Shown here: piece by piece, positions 8,907 to 17,403 of the stretch
How positions within the stretch are numbered: the first letter of the stretch is position 1
How the letters are laid out: each line of letters starts with the position of its first letter
Assembly (NCBI GenBank): GCA_965249735.1
Contig: CBDFMS010000024.1
Location: 62,001-126,000, forward strand
DNA: 64,000 nucleotides
From: JANQSS01 sp965249735
GTDB lineage: Bacteria > Bacteroidota > Bacteroidia > Chitinophagales > Saprospiraceae
Reading direction: 5' to 3'
The notes under the pieces: model-generated
Database searches by the model: none
The model's input: the letters and a program-made list of their open reading frames with translations, nothing else
Told to the model about the DNA's origin: nothing
Translations under genes and position numbers: made by a program

Positions 8907-9011
8907 TTACAGCAAGACTGCAATATTTTCAATCGGAGCCAGAATCTTTTCTTCCGCCTTGGATTTTAATCCCTCCAACAAACTTTTAAATTCTAATTTC
9001 TTGGGTTAGCA
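8907..9011 (-). pseudogene. 3'-terminal remnant of a paralogue of the 603-residue gene
   Basis: Read on the minus strand, a 32-codon open piece gives PKKLEFKSLLEGLKSKAEEK followed by ILAPIENIAVLL and a stop. It matches the C-terminus of the protein at 11581-13392 (AKKLLERLKSKVEEKTLAAI). Nucleotides outside the coding tail also align with the sequence after that gene. Nothing of the rest of the paralogue remains; a stop codon and then the GH3 gene follow immediately on the left-reading upstream side. This is the part of repeat copy A on the far side of the intron. Confidence 0.75.
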
Positions 9012-9033
9012 ACACCCTATTTTAGGTTTCAAT

Positions 9034-11241
9034 TTATTTAATGGAAATTTCTTCTTTATCAATGATATTGTTTGAGGCATTTCCAACATATAAGGTGTAC
9101 TTACCTTTTTCAAGGTTCCAATCAGAAATCGATTCATCATAAAACGACAAAGAATTAACTGAGATGTCAATATTTACAGTTGCTTCCTCTCCGGGGTCTA
9201 AGTTTATTTTTTGAAATCCTTTAAGTTCTTTTAAAGCTCGCATAACCTTTGATTCGGGTTTTCCAACATAAACTTGAATTACTTCTGAGCCTTTTACTTG
9301 TCCGGTATTCTTTACGGCACACGATACTGTAATGATATCGTCTTGTGTATAAGCTTTCTTGTCGACTCCTATACCTGAAATGTTAAAGGTGGTATATGAA
9401 AGTCCATAGCCAAATGCAAAAAGAGGTATTATATTTTTGGTGTCATGCCATCTGTATCCTACTAAAATATCTTCTTTATAGTATTGTGTCATATCGACAC
9501 CAGGATATGATGTTTCGCCAAAAGAATGAGCTGCATTGTCTTCTAATTTTTTCGGGAATGAAAAAGGGAGTTTTCCTGAAGGGTTAACATCACCACTAAT
9601 CACATCAGCAATTGCATGACCAGCCATGCTCCCTAAATACCATGTTTCAATAAGGGCATTTACTTTTTCAAGCCACGGCATCTCGATGGCATTGCCTGTT
9701 AATAGAATAAAACCAATGTTTTTATTCACTTTATAGATGTCGTCCAATAATTTTTCCTGACCAAATGGCAATCCAAATTGAACGCGATCTTCACCTTCAC
9801 AGTCTTGTAAATGACTTTTATTTAAACCTCCAACATATAATACAATATCAGCTTTTTTAGCTGTTTCAATTGCTTCTGTTCTGAGCACGTCTAAGTTAAG
9901 CGTTGGAGGTAATACATTATCATAAACGGATGGCCCTGTTTGGTACCCCATAGCATGTATAATGGTTGCGTTCTTATAGCGGCTCTTAATCCCTTCCAGA
10001 GGTGATATTTCAAATTTGGGCTTTAATTCAGATGAACCGCCACCGGCAGTCATAGATCGCGTTGCATTTTCTCCAATAACAGCAATTGTGAGATTTTTGT
10101 CATCCTTGATAGGAAAAAAATTATCTTTATTTTTTAATAAAACAATACCTTCTGTGGCAACATGTCTGGCAACGTCATGATGCGCTTTTGTATTTGCATT
10201 TCCAGGAGGACGATTTGGGTTCATATTCGTTCTAAACATTAACCGCAATATTCTCCTAACTTTATTATCAACTAAATCTTCACTTAACTTCCCCTTTCTA
10301 ATGGCATCCAAAAAAGGATTTGCTAAAAAATAATAATTATAAAAATTTCCTGTTGTAGTTCCTAAACCGTCGGTTCCTGTACCCATTTCCATATCGAGTC
10401 CATAAACAGCGGCTTCTTTTGTGCTATGAGTCGAACTCCAATCGCTGATAACTACACCGTCATACGCCCAATCTTGTTTTAAAATTTTTGCAGTCAGCAA
10501 TTTATGATGCGTGGTGTATTGCCCACGAAATTTATTGTAAGCACCCATTATAGCCCAAACGTCTGCTTCTTGAACGGAAGCTTTAAACGCCGGTAAATAT
10601 ATCTCGTGCAACGCCCTATTGCTTACTTCTACATTTATAGTATTTCGCCAATGTTCTTGATTATTTAATGCATAATGTTTAACACAAGCAGCAACGCCAT
10701 TTTTCTGAACCCCTTTAATATAAGGCACCACCATAGTTGAAGCTAAAAACGGATCTTCCCCTAAGTATTCAAAATTTCTTCCATTTAGAGGTGTCCTGTA
10801 AATATTAACTCCAGGGCCTAATAACACATCTTTTTTTCTATAACGAGCTTCTTCTCCTAAGCTTAACCCATATTGACTTGATACTTTCGGATTGAATGTT
10901 GCCGCGAGACAGGTTAAAGCTGGAAATGCTGTGATAGAATCATTGGTCCAACCTGCATAAGCCCAATCATCCCAATTTATTTCAGCTCTTACTCCATGTG
11001 GCCCATCGGACGTCCAAATTTCAGGAATTCCTAATCGTTCCACCCCTTTAGTACTAAATTTGGATTGTGCATGACACATGGCTACTTTTTCTTCCAACGT
11101 TAATAACGAAAGAGTGCTATCTATTTTAGCCTCTAAACTTGTGTTTAATACGCCTTTCACAGTAGGAGTTTTTACTTCACATGAATTTAATAAAATTAAA
11201 CTTGCTGCTAGAATGAGATAATATGTATGGACAATTCTCAT
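9034..11241 (-). CDS. Glycoside hydrolase family 3 beta-glycosidase, lipoprotein
   Basis: This 735-residue enzyme is of the beta-glucosidase/beta-xylosidase type and removes terminal sugars from oligosaccharides with retention. A lipoprotein signal ends at Cys21 (LILLNSC), placing it in the outer envelope. The N-terminal TIM-barrel domain carries KHY (about 188-190) and the nucleophile motif GVVISDW with D267. The second domain contains the GGSSELKP loop. A C-terminal FnIII-like domain (TVSCAVKNTGQVKGSEVIQVYV) completes the usual GH3 layout. It lies between two diverged direct repeats and 25 bp from a gene remnant, so it may have arrived with a duplication. The natural substrate cannot be read from the sequence. 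Confidence 0.92.
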   Translation of the reverse strand: MRIVHTYYLILAASLILLNSCEVKTPTVKGVLNTSLEAKIDSTLSLLTLEEKVAMCHAQSKFSTKGVERLGIPEIWTSDGPHGVRAEINWDDWAYAGWTNDSITAFPALTCLAATFNPKVSSQYGLSLGEEARYRKKDVLLGPGVNIYRTPLNGRNFEYLGEDPFLASTMVVPYIKGVQKNGVAACVKHYALNNQEHWRNTINVEVSNRALHEIYLPAFKASVQEADVWAIMGAYNKFRGQYTTHHKLLTAKILKQDWAYDGVVISDWSSTHSTKEAAVYGLDMEMGTGTDGLGTTTGNFYNYYFLANPFLDAIRKGKLSEDLVDNKVRRILRLMFRTNMNPNRPPGNANTKAHHDVARHVATEGIVLLKNKDNFFPIKDDKNLTIAVIGENATRSMTAGGGSSELKPKFEISPLEGIKSRYKNATIIHAMGYQTGPSVYDNVLPPTLNLDVLRTEAIETAKKADIVLYVGGLNKSHLQDCEGEDRVQFGLPFGQEKLLDDIYKVNKNIGFILLTGNAIEMPWLEKVNALIETWYLGSMAGHAIADVISGDVNPSGKLPFSFPKKLEDNAAHSFGETSYPGVDMTQYYKEDILVGYRWHDTKNIIPLFAFGYGLSYTTFNISGIGVDKKAYTQDDIITVSCAVKNTGQVKGSEVIQVYVGKPESKVMRALKELKGFQKINLDPGEEATVNIDISVNSLSFYDESISDWNLEKGKYTLYVGNASNNIIDKEEISIK

Positions 11242-11350
11242 GGGGCGGGTTATTTATTTTAAACATTTGTAAGAAATTTCAACAAGAACTATTCTATCAA
11301 AAATACTGCCTAAAGTCAAAAATAGAACTTATGACGCAAATGGTCATACA

Positions 11351-11650
11351 TAGACATTGAATAAGGCTTGAATGAAACAACTTTTGTCAGCAAATTAGAA
11401 TAAAGGTATTGAATTCGACCTTATTGAGGATTCGTCCTCTGAACGCGGTCTCCTTATGCCGATTGAATAGATGGTGTCGAGAAATACCAATATCGCATCC
11501 TTACAATCAAATGCATCGTTATTAAGACCCGAGGGCACAAATGATATTCGATATGAAGCCTACCTGGTGACGGCAGTATTCTAAATCGCGGCCAGGGTCT
11601 TTTCTTCCACTTTGGATTTTAATCTCTCCAACAATTTTTTAGCGTTCTGG
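11351..11650. repeat. Diverged direct repeat, copy B (uninterrupted)
   Basis: This matches 6846-7054 plus 8907-9011. It covers the intergenic region downstream of the 603-residue gene and the last ~23 codons of that gene. Copy B preserves an ATGTCTA start-like string (minus strand) at the point where copy A has the sulfatase start, but the frame after it does not continue as sulfatase. It also fixes the empty-site sequence for the intron: gatatgaa followed by a few bases and tac. Confidence 0.8.
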
Positions 11651-13392
11651 AGATCATTCAGGATTATTGGGAATTCGGTATTGAATTTTTCTTTCGTACG
11701 ATTAAATAAGTCTACGTAGTATTCAATACCGTTATTAAGGTTATGAACAAAAGACGACAAGAATTTATTTTGCTTCCTAGTCGTTGGAAGCTCGATTTCA
11801 GCAATTATAGTCTTGAGGTGATTTAAATAAATGTCGAGTTCTTTAATAAACATATTTGGCCGATCCGTTCTGGTTACGACATTCGCGCGACCATAGATGT
11901 GATCTGTGATTTCTTTTAGACTCATGATCTTCGAAAAATATGCGAGGTTTGGCCCCGGGCAAATAGATACGCCTTTCCCTTCTATGCGGGTGTCAAGATC
12001 ATTGGCTAATAAAACTGAAGTTCCCAGACCAACACAAATGCACGACTTTTCAATAATTTTATCGTATTCCTTCTTGTATTGATCCTGTGGTAAATTAGCC
12101 AGTTCCAATTCCTCCAATTTAAGCTTTTGATATTTCCGCGAAGCTATACATAGACCCTCTTCATTAAATTCCATATTCAGAGAAACATATTTTTTAGGGC
12201 ATGAACTACCGGGTCTCCCTCTATCTATGAAATTTTGTTTTTCATCATCTTTTGTGTTCCCTTTAAGTGTATTGAACGGAACGCCCAGAGGGGATATCCC
12301 ACTCAGGTACAAGTCATCTTCTTTTGCTTTTGTCAGTTTCTCCAGTGTTGCATCATCCACTGTAGTTGCTTCCGGTACTAAAAGGAATGGTGTACCCCAA
12401 CCGACTGAGTCCACTTCGTATTCATCAAGCAAAAATTGATGTTCTTCAGCGGTACCCACCCCGCCCTGAGCACTAATTTTTAATGGTAAGGCTGTATCAG
12501 GAGTAAACTTGTTTTTGTTGGAAAGGGCTTGCTTGTATATGTCATGTACCGAATTAATTAATTCTTGTCGCTTGTCTCTGAATTCGGCCAGCACAGGCCC
12601 TAATAAATATCCATCTGTTGCAAAGGCGTGGCCACCGCAATTTAAGCCGGATTCTATTCTATATTCTGAGACCCACAATCCTTTTTTTGCCAGATACTTT
12701 CCTTGAATGACCGCCGAGCGATAATCACTTACTTTGAGAATTATTTTCTTTTTTAATTCGCCATGTTCATTGGGAAAAAAATCGTCAAACTGATCGAAAT
12801 AGCCATACAGCCGTGGGTTCATTCCTGCTGATAAAATGACAGAGGACTGTAAATCACTGTTGGCAAAACCTCGTAAAGCCGCATGGGCATCGTTGTATTC
12901 TGATGGTAGCTTTTCACCATCGACGTAATTGGTCTTGTCGACCTTGGTCATGATGTTAACATCGATACTCCCCATGGGTAAATTGTTCCTAAACCAGGTA
13001 ACGACATCTTCAAGACCGACATTTTTACTTGTAAACTCTACAAATTCTTTTCGAATCGAAGACGTATCGGGCAACATGCTCAAATACATTTTCAGTTCGT
13101 TGCGCATACCGGCAGCCATATTTTTAAACTCCTTAAATCGTTTATGTGTGAGTTCGTTTATCAAATTCAAGTAGGACGTAATTCGTTTTGCTCTGAAATC
13201 TTCCATTTTATTGGTGATTTCATCGTATTGTATTTGGAATTTTTCACAATACATTTTTCTCAATTTCTCGAGAAGAATGTCGTCTACGAGTGAAACGACA
13301 GAATCAATACCGAATTGAGATACTTTTAATGGCGTTTCCAAGGTATAGCCAATTCCCATGACGGGTATATGAAATGAATGAGGTTTATTCAT
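11581..13392 (-). CDS. Conserved-looking 603-residue protein of unknown function, possible TIM-barrel core
   Basis: I do not recognise this family with certainty. It opens with HIPVMGIGYTLETPLKV and has a charged helical region (about 50-115). A central segment contains LNCGGHAFATDGYLLGPVL, LKISAQGGVGTAEEHQFLL and VDSVGWGTPFLLVPEAT. The Gly-rich turns after predicted strands resemble flavin-dependent TIM-barrel enzymes of the nitronate monooxygenase group, but only distantly. Several Cys occur late (SSCPKKYVSLN, KSCICVGLG, ISICPGPN-like). The C-terminus is a long helical tail. It is downstream of paaC by 65 bp in the same orientation, so it may belong to the catabolic operon. A remnant of a second copy lies at 8907-9011. 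Confidence 0.75.
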   Translation of the reverse strand: MNKPHSFHIPVMGIGYTLETPLKVSQFGIDSVVSLVDDILLEKLRKMYCEKFQIQYDEITNKMEDFRAKRITSYLNLINELTHKRFKEFKNMAAGMRNELKMYLSMLPDTSSIRKEFVEFTSKNVGLEDVVTWFRNNLPMGSIDVNIMTKVDKTNYVDGEKLPSEYNDAHAALRGFANSDLQSSVILSAGMNPRLYGYFDQFDDFFPNEHGELKKKIILKVSDYRSAVIQGKYLAKKGLWVSEYRIESGLNCGGHAFATDGYLLGPVLAEFRDKRQELINSVHDIYKQALSNKNKFTPDTALPLKISAQGGVGTAEEHQFLLDEYEVDSVGWGTPFLLVPEATTVDDATLEKLTKAKEDDLYLSGISPLGVPFNTLKGNTKDDEKQNFIDRGRPGSSCPKKYVSLNMEFNEEGLCIASRKYQKLKLEELELANLPQDQYKKEYDKIIEKSCICVGLGTSVLLANDLDTRIEGKGVSICPGPNLAYFSKIMSLKEITDHIYGRANVVTRTDRPNMFIKELDIYLNHLKTIIAEIELPTTRKQNKFLSSFVHNLNNGIEYYVDLFNRTKEKFNTEFPIILNDLQNAKKLLERLKSKVEEKTLAAI

Positions 13393-13457
13393 GGATAGTC
13401 CTATTTAGTCAATGATGAAGGTGCTTTAATTATGTTGATTTTACAGCCATATTATTG

Positions 13458-14207
13458 CTACCAGGTAGCTTCTGGAAAAGTTCGGTAAAGATACTGCATT
13501 TCAGCCAATATATGGCCCAAATACGCTGCGTGCACTCCTTGCCGAGATCCTGTGATCATATAATCGTTCTCGGGATGTGTAAGCTTAGCATTTTCAAACG
13601 TTTCGTTCACGCATATCTCCCAAAGTTCTTTTACATGATTTGAATCAGGTATGACATTTTTACTTAATAACGTTGTATCCGCCTCATCTATTTCAAACAG
13701 TTCGCCCGTATACATCCACAGATTGTCTATGGCCTCCTGAGCTCTTTCATGACTCTCATCTGACCCATCTCCAGGGCACATCAACCACGCACTACTTCTT
13801 TTCAAATGATACGTGGCTTCCTTTAGAGATTTGGCGGCTAAGCCTGCAAGTCTTGGATCGGCACTATTTTTCAATTCTGAATATAAGTAGAAATTATAGG
13901 CATCCATAAAAAACTGACGCGCGATGATATAGGCGAAATCTGTGTTCGGTTGCTCAACCAGTTGTACATTATAATATTCGTGCTCTTGTCGTTTGTAGGC
14001 CAGATCATCTTCTGATCTTCCTTTCCCTTCAATTTCTGTTGCATATGTATAAAATGCTTCGGCTTGACCGAGGTGATCCAGAGCCACATTTGTAATGGCG
14101 AGATCCTCTTCCAGAAAGGGTCCATTGCTTGAATATTCCTCTAAACGATGGCTCAGAATTAGACTGTTGTCTCCTAAACGAAGGCAGTATTTAAGTAAAT
14201 TATCCAT
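13458..14207 (-). CDS. paaC: Phenylacetyl-CoA epoxidase subunit PaaC (orphan)
   Basis: This 249-residue ferritin-like helical protein has the family landmarks LRLGDNSLILSHRLEEY near the N-terminus, DLAYKRQEHEYYNVQLVEQP in the middle, and GSRQGVHAAYLGHILAEMQYLYR at the C-terminus. In the working enzyme PaaC is the non-catalytic scaffold partner of PaaA, in a PaaABCE complex that makes the 1,2-epoxide of phenylacetyl-CoA. Here paaA and paaB survive only as fragments just upstream, and paaD and paaE are absent downstream. The subunit therefore cannot form the normal complex from this locus. The ORF is intact, suggesting the deletion is recent or the gene has another use. Confidence 0.9.
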   Translation of the reverse strand: MDNLLKYCLRLGDNSLILSHRLEEYSSNGPFLEEDLAITNVALDHLGQAEAFYTYATEIEGKGRSEDDLAYKRQEHEYYNVQLVEQPNTDFAYIIARQFFMDAYNFYLYSELKNSADPRLAGLAAKSLKEATYHLKRSSAWLMCPGDGSDESHERAQEAIDNLWMYTGELFEIDEADTTLLSKNVIPDSNHVKELWEICVNETFENAKLTHPENDYMITGSRQGVHAAYLGHILAEMQYLYRTFPEATW

Positions 14208-14221
14208 AACATTTTCTCGCT

Positions 14222-14308
14222 TTACATTTGTTGAACTCCATCCGGTACTTCATAAAAGGTTGGATGTCGATAAATTTTATCTTTAGCCGGGTCGAAAATT
14301 GATTCAGA
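14222..14308 (-). pseudogene. paaB: paaB remnant (C-terminal end only)
   Basis: Minus-strand codons ending at TAA 14222 read SESIFDPAKDKIYRHPTFYE then VPDGVQQM. This is the conserved end of PaaB (E. coli ends with a DPA..K.YRHPTFYTIPDG motif). The frame upstream hits a stop at once, and the sequence there belongs to the start of paaA. The fragment marks the right side of a deletion and lies 15 bp upstream of the intact paaC. Confidence 0.8.
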
Positions 14309-14391
14309 TATTCTTCAGGCATCTAATCTTTGGATTCAATTTTTATTTCTGCATCTATTTTAGATTGAAATTCAGCCAGTTTGTTCAGATC
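14308..14391 (-). pseudogene. paaA: paaA remnant (N-terminal start only)
   Basis: Minus-strand codons read DLNKLAEFQSKIDAEIKIES, then KD, a TAG stop, then MPEEY. PaaA proteins of Bacteroidota begin with a segment of this type ending KDWMPEEYR, so TAG stands where TGG (Trp) is expected. The homology ends at about 14308, where paaB sequence begins in another frame. Most of paaA and the first part of paaB have been lost in one deletion. Confidence 0.7.
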
Positions 14392-14414
14392 TTAAATGTT
14401 AGCTTTCAATTACT

Positions 14415-15377
14415 TTAATTTTCTGCGGTTAGAATTTTATATTCCTCCAAATTGTCTATGCCCCAATTTTTTAATTCATCTTCAGCCCATAAATCGGGAA
14501 AAAAGATCCTCTTTTGATATTTCGGATGCATATATTTTTTCCAGTCACTACCTCCTGTCGCTTCAGCTTCGGTTTCATCATTGTCGAGATATTTTGCGGC
14601 GGCATCGTAGTGAGCCATTACCCAGAGTACGTTCACGGTATGGTCGTAATGACGCATGGCATTTACTAATTGTAAATCATTTTTTTCTTCCACCGGTAGG
14701 GCTTTAAATCTCGACCAGAGATTGCGCGAATTGTATGATTTCATAAAGACGATGAAGTCATCCATATACTTTTCTTCAAATAACTTTATAAGGATTGATT
14801 TTTGACTGGTTTCGTGATTAGTGCCGGCTGCTTGCCAATATAAATGATTAAAAGCATGAGAAAATGGCGTATTTCGGTCAATCGTTTCACGGAATCGAAT
14901 GTCAATTAAATTGATCAGTTCAGTTGACCCAAATTCAATCAATCGGTATTGTGCACTTTGAAAACCACTCGCCGGTGTGAGTGTGTCCCTAAATTTCAAG
15001 TATTGCTCTACTTCCATGCCTTCACCCATGATTTCGAAAGAAGATGACAGCATATCAAAATAGCGACTAATCCGATATAGCCTATCAGCAAAAAATTGAA
15101 CTGTTAATTGATCTTTAAAAGCTACTTGCTCTATTTCCCATAAAATCATTTTAAAGATTAATTCATTAATCTGATGATACATGATGAATACCATTTCATC
15201 AGGAAAATTGGTGCGTTGCGTTTGTAAACTCAGCAGGGAATCAGTTTGGATGTAGTCCCAGTATGTAATTGGGCGGGCATATAATAATCCGCGAAGGTGT
15301 GTATGTACATCCTGGTCGATAGTGTCGAATTTTTCTTTTAATTTATCGAATATTGTATCTTGAGCCTGTTCAATCAT
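14415..15377 (-). CDS. kynA: Tryptophan 2,3-dioxygenase
   Basis: This haem enzyme opens the indole ring of L-tryptophan to N-formylkynurenine, the first step of the kynurenine pathway. The 320-residue protein has the family blocks THLRGLLYARPITYWDYIQ with RTNFPDEMVFIMYHQINELIFKMILWE (about 30-85), SSSFEIMGEGMEVEQYLKFRDTLTPASGFQSAQYRLIE, and a C-terminal MRHYDHTVNVLWVMAHYDAA. It is shorter at the end than human TDO2 but normal for this phylum. It follows kmo by 23 bp, so the two are probably co-transcribed. Downstream lies the paa deletion scar. Confidence 0.95.
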   Translation of the reverse strand: MIEQAQDTIFDKLKEKFDTIDQDVHTHLRGLLYARPITYWDYIQTDSLLSLQTQRTNFPDEMVFIMYHQINELIFKMILWEIEQVAFKDQLTVQFFADRLYRISRYFDMLSSSFEIMGEGMEVEQYLKFRDTLTPASGFQSAQYRLIEFGSTELINLIDIRFRETIDRNTPFSHAFNHLYWQAAGTNHETSQKSILIKLFEEKYMDDFIVFMKSYNSRNLWSRFKALPVEEKNDLQLVNAMRHYDHTVNVLWVMAHYDAAAKYLDNDETEAEATGGSDWKKYMHPKYQKRIFFPDLWAEDELKNWGIDNLEEYKILTAEN

Positions 15378-15400
15378 AATTATGAATTTTCTGTAGTGTA

Positions 15401-16759
15401 CTATATTTTTAATGTTGTCTCTGTGTAAATAGAATGAATCAAGTCATCAATTTGTCCGGATTCAAAGAGTGCTTTTATATCATGTTTTTTCATGATATTT
15501 TTAATAAAATTTTCCTGCTTCTTTCCGTTTTCATATGCAACAGAATAGGGGGTACTGCTAAACGACACTTGTGAATAAAGTGGAGTGTAGTCATTCGGAT
15601 AGAATTTTTGAATTCGTCGTTCAAATTTTTTTTGCAATAAAAATTCAGGATTTGCAACATAGTCGCGCATAACGTAATAATTTTCAAGAGACAGATCTTG
15701 CACGCTGTCTCCTTCGGGTTTTCTAAGTTTTTGATAATGCTCAAAAATGGTCGGCCAGTTCTCATTATATTTTTGCATTAATTCCCACATCACACTACAA
15801 TCCTCAAATCCGCAGTTCATTCCTTGTCCGTAAAAGGGGACAGTTGCATGTGCCGCATCTCCCATTAATGCTGTTTTACCATGAGTCCAGGGATAGCAAC
15901 GAATGACGGCCAAGGATGACAGTGGGTGAGTCTGCCAGACATCAGCTACCTGGGGCATCAGTTCGTAAAAATCAGGAAAAGTTGATTGAAAAAAAGTCTT
16001 GACCTGAGATTTATCTTGTAATTTATCAAAGGCAAATTCATGCCCTTCATGTGGCATAAATAAAGTACACGTAAAGGAACCGTCTTCGTTGGGTAGTGCG
16101 ATAAGCATAAATCGCCCACGAGGCCAAATGTGCAATGTGTTTTTCTCCAACTTATAGGATCCGTCTTCATTGGCCGGCAGTAATATTTCCCGGTAACCAT
16201 CATCAATGTACTGCTGTCTGTAATTGAATCGATATAACTTTTGCATGGCGTGATATCGAACCGCTGAAAAGGCACCATCGGTGGCAAATATTAGGTCAGA
16301 TTTTATTTTTGAAGATTTTCCGGTTTTGGTATTTGTAAAATATGAAATGCCATTTTCCAGATCAACATTGACACATTTTTCATTGTAATTTAGCGTTGTA
16401 TTTCCGGATATTTCTGCAATATCCATTAATCTGCAGTTGATGCCTGATCGCGAAACAGAATATATGGCCTGTCCTTCCTGTCCATAGGGTTGATATGTTA
16501 AATTCCCTTGCAAATCGTGTATCGTTCTTCCATACATTGGAATTGCAATGTCCTCGATTTCTTTTTCTATACCGACTGTTTTAAAAGCTTTCCATCCTCT
16601 TTCTGAAAAAGCCAGGTTAATGGATTTTCCTGCGGATATTTTGGCCTTTCTGAGGTCATCGCGTTTTTCGAACATGGTTACGATGTAACCTGCTTTTGAT
16701 AAGTATACAGCCCAAAGTGAACCGACTAGCCCTGCTCCGATAATAGTAGCTGATTTCAT
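15401..16759 (-). CDS. kmo: Kynurenine 3-monooxygenase
   Basis: This FAD- and NADPH-dependent hydroxylase converts L-kynurenine to 3-hydroxykynurenine. The N-terminal Rossmann motif is GAGLVGSLWAVYLSKAG. The family's NLAFSERGWKAF and MYGRTIHD segments follow, and the second FAD motif is LMGDAAHATVPFYGQGMNCGFED. The length of 452 residues is normal. Its start overlaps the haaO stop by 4 bp (ATGA), implying translational coupling. Confidence 0.95.
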   Translation of the reverse strand: MKSATIIGAGLVGSLWAVYLSKAGYIVTMFEKRDDLRKAKISAGKSINLAFSERGWKAFKTVGIEKEIEDIAIPMYGRTIHDLQGNLTYQPYGQEGQAIYSVSRSGINCRLMDIAEISGNTTLNYNEKCVNVDLENGISYFTNTKTGKSSKIKSDLIFATDGAFSAVRYHAMQKLYRFNYRQQYIDDGYREILLPANEDGSYKLEKNTLHIWPRGRFMLIALPNEDGSFTCTLFMPHEGHEFAFDKLQDKSQVKTFFQSTFPDFYELMPQVADVWQTHPLSSLAVIRCYPWTHGKTALMGDAAHATVPFYGQGMNCGFEDCSVMWELMQKYNENWPTIFEHYQKLRKPEGDSVQDLSLENYYVMRDYVANPEFLLQKKFERRIQKFYPNDYTPLYSQVSFSSTPYSVAYENGKKQENFIKNIMKKHDIKALFESGQIDDLIHSIYTETTLKI

Positions 16760-17286
16760 ATTAAATCAGCTTTTTTGAGTTCTGGTGTAGTCATTACCGT
16801 GCCACATGTCTTACAGGTTCTTAGGGTATCATTGGAATAGAATTCCTCTAGCAACTTTTGGAGTTGTACCACAATATCATCAAGGTGAAATTCTGCACGG
16901 TGCAATTCTTTGGTGCAATTTTCACAGAACCACATGCAAGCATCGACTTCGTCTTTTTTCCTTGTACGTTCAATTACCAAACCAATTGTATTTGGCCCCC
17001 TTTGAGGAGAATGGGGAATTCTAGGGGGTAGTAAAAATATTTCACCCTGTCGGATACTAATAGTGCGCACTTTTCCGTCTTCCAAAACAGGCAATTGCAT
17101 GTCCCCTTCAAGCTGGTAAAAAAATTCTTCTCCTTCATTATAATGAAAGTCTTTCCGCGCATTTGGCCCACCGACCACCATGACGATAAATTCTGAGTTT
17201 TTATACACAACTTGATTACCTACCGGTGGTTTTAATAGATGTCGGTGTTCGTCTATCCAGCGTTTGAAATTTATTGGAGGTAGCAT
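16756..17286 (-). CDS. haaO: 3-hydroxyanthranilate 3,4-dioxygenase
   Basis: This iron-dependent cupin enzyme opens 3-hydroxyanthranilate; the product cyclises spontaneously to quinolinate, the NAD precursor. The 176-residue protein shows the cupin metal site (DFHYNEGEEFFYQLEGD and PRIPHSPQRGPNTIGLVIERTR). A C-terminal rubredoxin-like metal site is made of CENC (about 121-124) and CKTC (about 158-161). Both sites are typical of the bacterial and fungal enzyme. It overlaps kmo by 4 bp. Confidence 0.95.
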   Translation of the reverse strand: MLPPINFKRWIDEHRHLLKPPVGNQVVYKNSEFIVMVVGGPNARKDFHYNEGEEFFYQLEGDMQLPVLEDGKVRTISIRQGEIFLLPPRIPHSPQRGPNTIGLVIERTRKKDEVDACMWFCENCTKELHRAEFHLDDIVVQLQKLLEEFYSNDTLRTCKTCGTVMTTPELKKADLI

Positions 17287-17403
17287 ATTGTTTTAATCTT
17301 GTTAATTTAATTTCATTGCAATTATTTAAGTCAATTGCTGGTTATAAATCCTGAGCATACGATATACTGCCATTGAACTGCGCACAGATTTTAAATATTA
17401 AGA

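Noticed and set aside
9034..11241. GH3 plus sulfatase as a polysaccharide utilisation locus
   Set aside because: No SusC/SusD pair or sensor is present in the window, so the term is not justified although the enzymes could cooperate.
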